The position numbers and the translations under genes were made by a program. From the NCBI GenBank assembly GCA_030592145.1, contig JAUVKJ010000032.1:1-10533 (forward strand): a DNA stretch of 10,533 nt. The letters are read 5' to 3'. Below the pieces are notes generated by a model. The model was not told the origin of the DNA and did not search any database. It saw nothing but the letters and a program-made list of their open reading frames with translations. Shown here piece after piece: positions 8,110 through 10,533 of the stretch; position 1 is the stretch's first letter, and each line of letters begins with the position of its first letter. Source of the DNA: Bacteroides sp. GTDB taxonomy: Bacteria > Bacteroidota > Bacteroidia > Bacteroidales > SM23-62.

Positions 8110-8643
8110 ATGAAGAAACAGATCATACTCTTGCTTGCTGCGTTCCTTCTGGCTTCCACATCAGGGTTTGCACAGGATACCAATGTAAAATGGATTTCAA
8201 TTAAAGAGGCGGAAAAACTAAACAAGGAGAATCCCAGGAAGATCATGGTCGATGTCTATACCGACTGGTGCGGATGGTGTAAGAAAATGGACAAGGAAAC
8301 CTTCGGCCACCCGGTAATCGCCAAATTCATCAACGAGCATTATTACGCTGTAAAACTGGATGCAGAAGGGAAAGAAAAAATCACTTTTAACGGAACCACC
8401 TACAAGTTTGTTGCCCAGGGCTCCAGGGGATATCATGAGCTTGCCGCGGGACTATTGAACGGAAAAATGTCCTTTCCCTCGATCGCATACATGAACGAGG
8501 AAATGCAGCTTCTCGGCGCTGTACCCGGTTACATGACCCCTTCCTCGATCGAACCCCTTCTAAATTACATCGCAGAAGACAAATTCACTACCCAGAGTCT
8601 CGAGGACTACCAGAAAAACTTCCGGAGCAAACTGTACGAATAG
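8110..8643 (+). CDS. Secreted thioredoxin-fold protein (Thioredoxin_7-like)
   Basis: Predicted periplasmic thiol-disulfide protein of 177 residues. A classical signal peptide is visible: MKK, a hydrophobic stretch at 5-15, and a likely cleavage after Ala21 (GFA|QD). The thioredoxin fold has the active site TDWCGWCKKMD (Cys54, Cys57) and the cis-proline loop SFPS (Pro123). About 30 residues before the cis-proline (GYHELAAGLLNGKM region) are typical of the Bacteroidota Thioredoxin_7/DUF255-type proteins rather than classical thioredoxin. The tail after about 157 is charged and may be a short helix. Its partner is unknown: with CGWC it could reduce or isomerise disulfides of exported proteins. 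It is separated from its neighbours by intergenic gaps on both sides and is probably monocistronic. The ATG at 8110 is the only start that gives a signal peptide. Confidence 0.9.
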   Translation: MKKQIILLLAAFLLASTSGFAQDTNVKWISIKEAEKLNKENPRKIMVDVYTDWCGWCKKMDKETFGHPVIAKFINEHYYAVKLDAEGKEKITFNGTTYKFVAQGSRGYHELAAGLLNGKMSFPSIAYMNEEMQLLGAVPGYMTPSSIEPLLNYIAEDKFTTQSLEDYQKNFRSKLYE

Positions 8644-8656
8644 TAAATGAATCTCT

Positions 8657-8718
8657 CCGCCGCAAGCGGCGGGAAACAAGTCGCCTCACGACGCTTAAGC
8701 GTTGTAGCAAGGGTTTCC
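8657..8718. repeat. Intergenic double-hairpin element, possibly REP-like
   Basis: Two strong palindromes sit side by side between the thioredoxin-fold gene and the receptor gene. The first is CCGCCGC-AA-GCGGCGG (8657-8672). The second is ACGACGC-TTAA-GCGTTGT (8688-8705, seven pairs in RNA with one G-U). A further short complementarity, GGAAAC (8672-8677) with GTTTCC (8713-8718), could close a stem around the second hairpin. No T-tract follows the hairpins, so this is not a canonical intrinsic terminator, though it may still stop or protect the upstream message. GC-rich palindromes of this look recur in intergenic regions of Bacteroidota genomes in my experience of such sequences, but copy number cannot be judged from one window. 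Confidence 0.5.
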
Positions 8719-8734
8719 ATATATTTAATTTTCA

Positions 8735-8742
8735 TATATTTG
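8735..8742 (+). promoter_or_regulatory. -7-like box (TATATTTG) abutting the receptor start codon
   Basis: An exact match to the Bacteroidota -7 consensus TAnnTTTG ends five bases before the ATG at 8748, in an A/T-rich stretch (8718-8750). A TTG at 8702-8704 is about 30 bases upstream, longer than the usual spacing. If used, it predicts a leaderless or nearly leaderless receptor transcript. Confidence 0.3.
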
Positions 8743-8747
8743 ATAAT

Positions 8748-10533
8748 ATGATACGGACAGGTATCATATTTCTCTTATTGTCATGGATATTCATTTTATG
8801 TGTATCCCCCCAGATAGATGTCCTGCAGGCAGAAGACCTGGTATTTTCAGTTGATTCCAGCCGCCTGAATGTTATTTCAGCCGGTCGCATCTCCAGGAAT
8901 CTCTCGGAGTTGCCACTTACTGTATATGTAATTTCCCACGAAGAAATTTTGCGAAACCAGTTCACATCTCTTATAGATGTATTAAACGCCCTGCCCGGGA
9001 TCAGTACCTCCCAGCCGGGTTACGGGGAACTGGGTGAAAGCTTCCATGTATGGGGACTGACGGGTAATCTGTATACCAAGATCCTGATCAACGGAATGCC
9101 GGTGAAATCTTCGGTTGTGGCCGGAATGCCTATTGGCAGCCAGTTACCAATCAGGCAGGCTGACAGGATCGAGGTAGTATTCGGGATCTCTTCTTCCGTT
9201 TACGGAGCCGATGCAGTCTCCGGAGTGATCAATATCATTACCAAGGAAGCTGACCGGGGAAATTTTGTGCGCGGGGATATCAGCCTGGGTGAGGATGGCT
9301 ACAGCTATATCAATTTCTTCCTTGGGGGGAAAGGAGGCAAAAACAACAATATCCTTCAGTATAGTTTTTATGGGAGTAAATCGGATTACAGCAATATGGA
9401 TCTTACATACCGGGATGAGGGTGTCTATAATCCGATGAACCATTTTCAGCAAAAGGGGATCACCTACCAGTTGGGCGGTACGAGATATGAAGCACTGGAA
9501 CTGAATGAAGATATTCTCGTCAGTGAGGGCATAGATCCTGAAGAGTTTAAAGCAACACACTTTGGCAAATACTATGAAGGATCCCTGACCGAGCCGGATA
9601 TGGCTGCCATCGGAGCGGCCTCGCATATGCTGGGATTACATCTGAAGTTCAGGGGAGTTGGTTTATCATATAACAATATGTACCGCAGAACCCACAGTTC
9701 CCTGGGACTCTCACCGGTTATTTTACAAGTATAATAATCCGCAGAACTACTGGGGAGAGAATATCCACCAGATCACCCTGGATTATACAAAAGATTTTGA
9801 GCGTTTTTCTTCTTCCACCAGATTGAGCAACCTGGTCTACCGGATGGATAATAATTCCAGTATGGGTGTCACCTTCCTTACCAATACAGATAAGGTATAC
9901 CGCTATTCCGCTTCGGAAGACCTGCTCCTGGAACAGGTCTTCCCGGGCACACCCCTCAGAAACCTTGAACTGGTGGCAGGTTTTTCATTTAAAAAGTCAG
10001 GGAACCTACCGGTTACAAATTATCTCCTGGCTCCTTTCAGAAAGAGAGATTACGATGCCTACGGAAAAACACTTGTCTCCCATGATACCACTATGGGAGA
10101 ATTTGGACTTAATCCATTGAATTTCAGTAATTACTCAGGATTCCTCCAGTCCTATTATGTACTGAAGAAGTTCAGATTCCTGGGGGGGATCAGGTATGAT
10201 ATCAACACACTTTACGGAAATTCTTTTAGTCCCCAGTTAGGCGCATTATACAAATCCGGCAAAAAAATGGCTATTCATTTTTCCATTGGTTCTGCCTATA
10301 AAGCACCGCCTTCCTCCATTGCATATCAATCCCTGGCATTTCCGCTTGCTGATAATCAGATAAAATATCTTATTGTTCCAAACCCTTCATTAAAACCTGA
10401 AAAAATCAGTACCATTGAACTGGGGATCAGCAGGCCGGTGTTCAGGATAGCCATGCTGCACCAGACTTTTTTTTATTACCGGATCACCGATCATATAGTG
10501 CCGAAAACACTGCCTATGAGTGACTTCCCCTAT
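8748..10533 (+). pseudogene. TonB-dependent outer-membrane receptor, frameshifted near 9717 (3' end cut by window)
   Basis: Outer-membrane receptor that would import a ligand with energy from TonB; the substrate cannot be told. It starts with a hydrophobic leader (4-20, probable cleavage near Ala28), with no carboxypeptidase-like N-terminal domain. The plug domain spans about 52-166, ending in the hallmark RIEVVFG...SSVYGADAVSGVINIITK region. The barrel then runs to residue 328, where the first frame stops at 9732-9734. The next frame (+1) is open from 9646 to the window end and continues the barrel: FYKYNNPQNYWGE, the AYKAPPS motif (near 10300) and NPSLKPEKISTIELGI (near 10381). Removing one G at 9716-9717 joins the halves as LGLSPLFYKYNNP. 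Both parts look otherwise intact, with about 800 bases free of other stops, so the break is recent or a sequence error. The start codon is preceded by a -7-like box. Confidence 0.85.

Noticed and set aside
8657..8672. First GC-rich hairpin as a canonical intrinsic terminator of the thioredoxin-fold gene
   Set aside because: The hairpin is followed by GAAACAAG, not a T-tract, so the standard signature is missing.
8748..8840. Lipoprotein signal at Cys18 of the receptor leader (residues FILC)
   Set aside because: The residues before the cysteine do not fit a lipobox (small residues at -1 and -2 are missing), and receptors of this family are not usually lipoproteins.
9700..9740. Programmed ribosomal frameshift in the receptor gene
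   Set aside because: No slippery heptamer with a downstream pseudoknot is apparent, and programmed shifting is not known for TonB-dependent receptors; mutation or sequence error is simpler.
8748..10533. Receptor as a cobalamin importer serving the B12-dependent MetH
   Set aside because: It is separated from metH by more than 4 kb and by opposite-strand genes, and nothing in the plug or barrel indicates a cobalamin ligand.

Overview
The window looks like chromosomal DNA of a member of the Bacteroidota, probably a Bacteroidales/Marinilabiliales-type organism or a metagenome contig from one. The basis is the protein style (Bacteroidota-type MetH and MetF, a secreted thioredoxin-fold protein, a TonB-dependent receptor), the near absence of Shine-Dalgarno sequences, and promoter-like boxes of the TAnnTTTG type. 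Genes are densely packed, with roughly half G+C except for one AT-rich gene. No RNA gene, insertion sequence, integrase or CRISPR array was seen, and no gene-free stretch exceeds about 150 bases.

Layout: bases 1-4223 (+ strand) hold a one-carbon/methionine pair, the 3' nine-tenths of metH (cobalamin-dependent methionine synthase) and a complete metF (methylenetetrahydrofolate reductase) 22 bases downstream. MetF makes the methyl-tetrahydrofolate that MetH uses to methylate homocysteine. Bases 4249-7961 (- strand) hold a leftward run, transcribed in the order major-facilitator transporter, pepD (cytosolic Xaa-His dipeptidase), small AT-rich zinc-ribbon methyltransferase. The transporter carries sequence signatures I recognise from the animal lysosomal dipeptide carrier MFSD1, so transporter plus PepD reads as a dipeptide uptake and hydrolysis module. 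The methyltransferase is strikingly AT-rich and looks like a late arrival between two conserved units.

Bases 7962-8109 are a divergent intergenic region. To its right (+ strand) lie a secreted thioredoxin-fold protein (8110-8643), a short intergenic element with two strong hairpins that may be a dispersed palindromic repeat (8657-8718), and a TonB-dependent outer-membrane receptor (8748 to the window end). The receptor is split by a single +1 frameshift near base 9717; both halves are otherwise intact and recognisable, so it is either a very young pseudogene or a one-base assembly error.

Most of the window is ordinary housekeeping and envelope biology. The points most worth a second look are the MFSD1-like transporter/PepD pairing, the receptor frameshift, the AT-rich methyltransferase island, the hairpin element, and two promoter-like boxes placed so close to start codons that they would give leaderless messages. 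I did not find a convincing previously undescribed multi-gene system.
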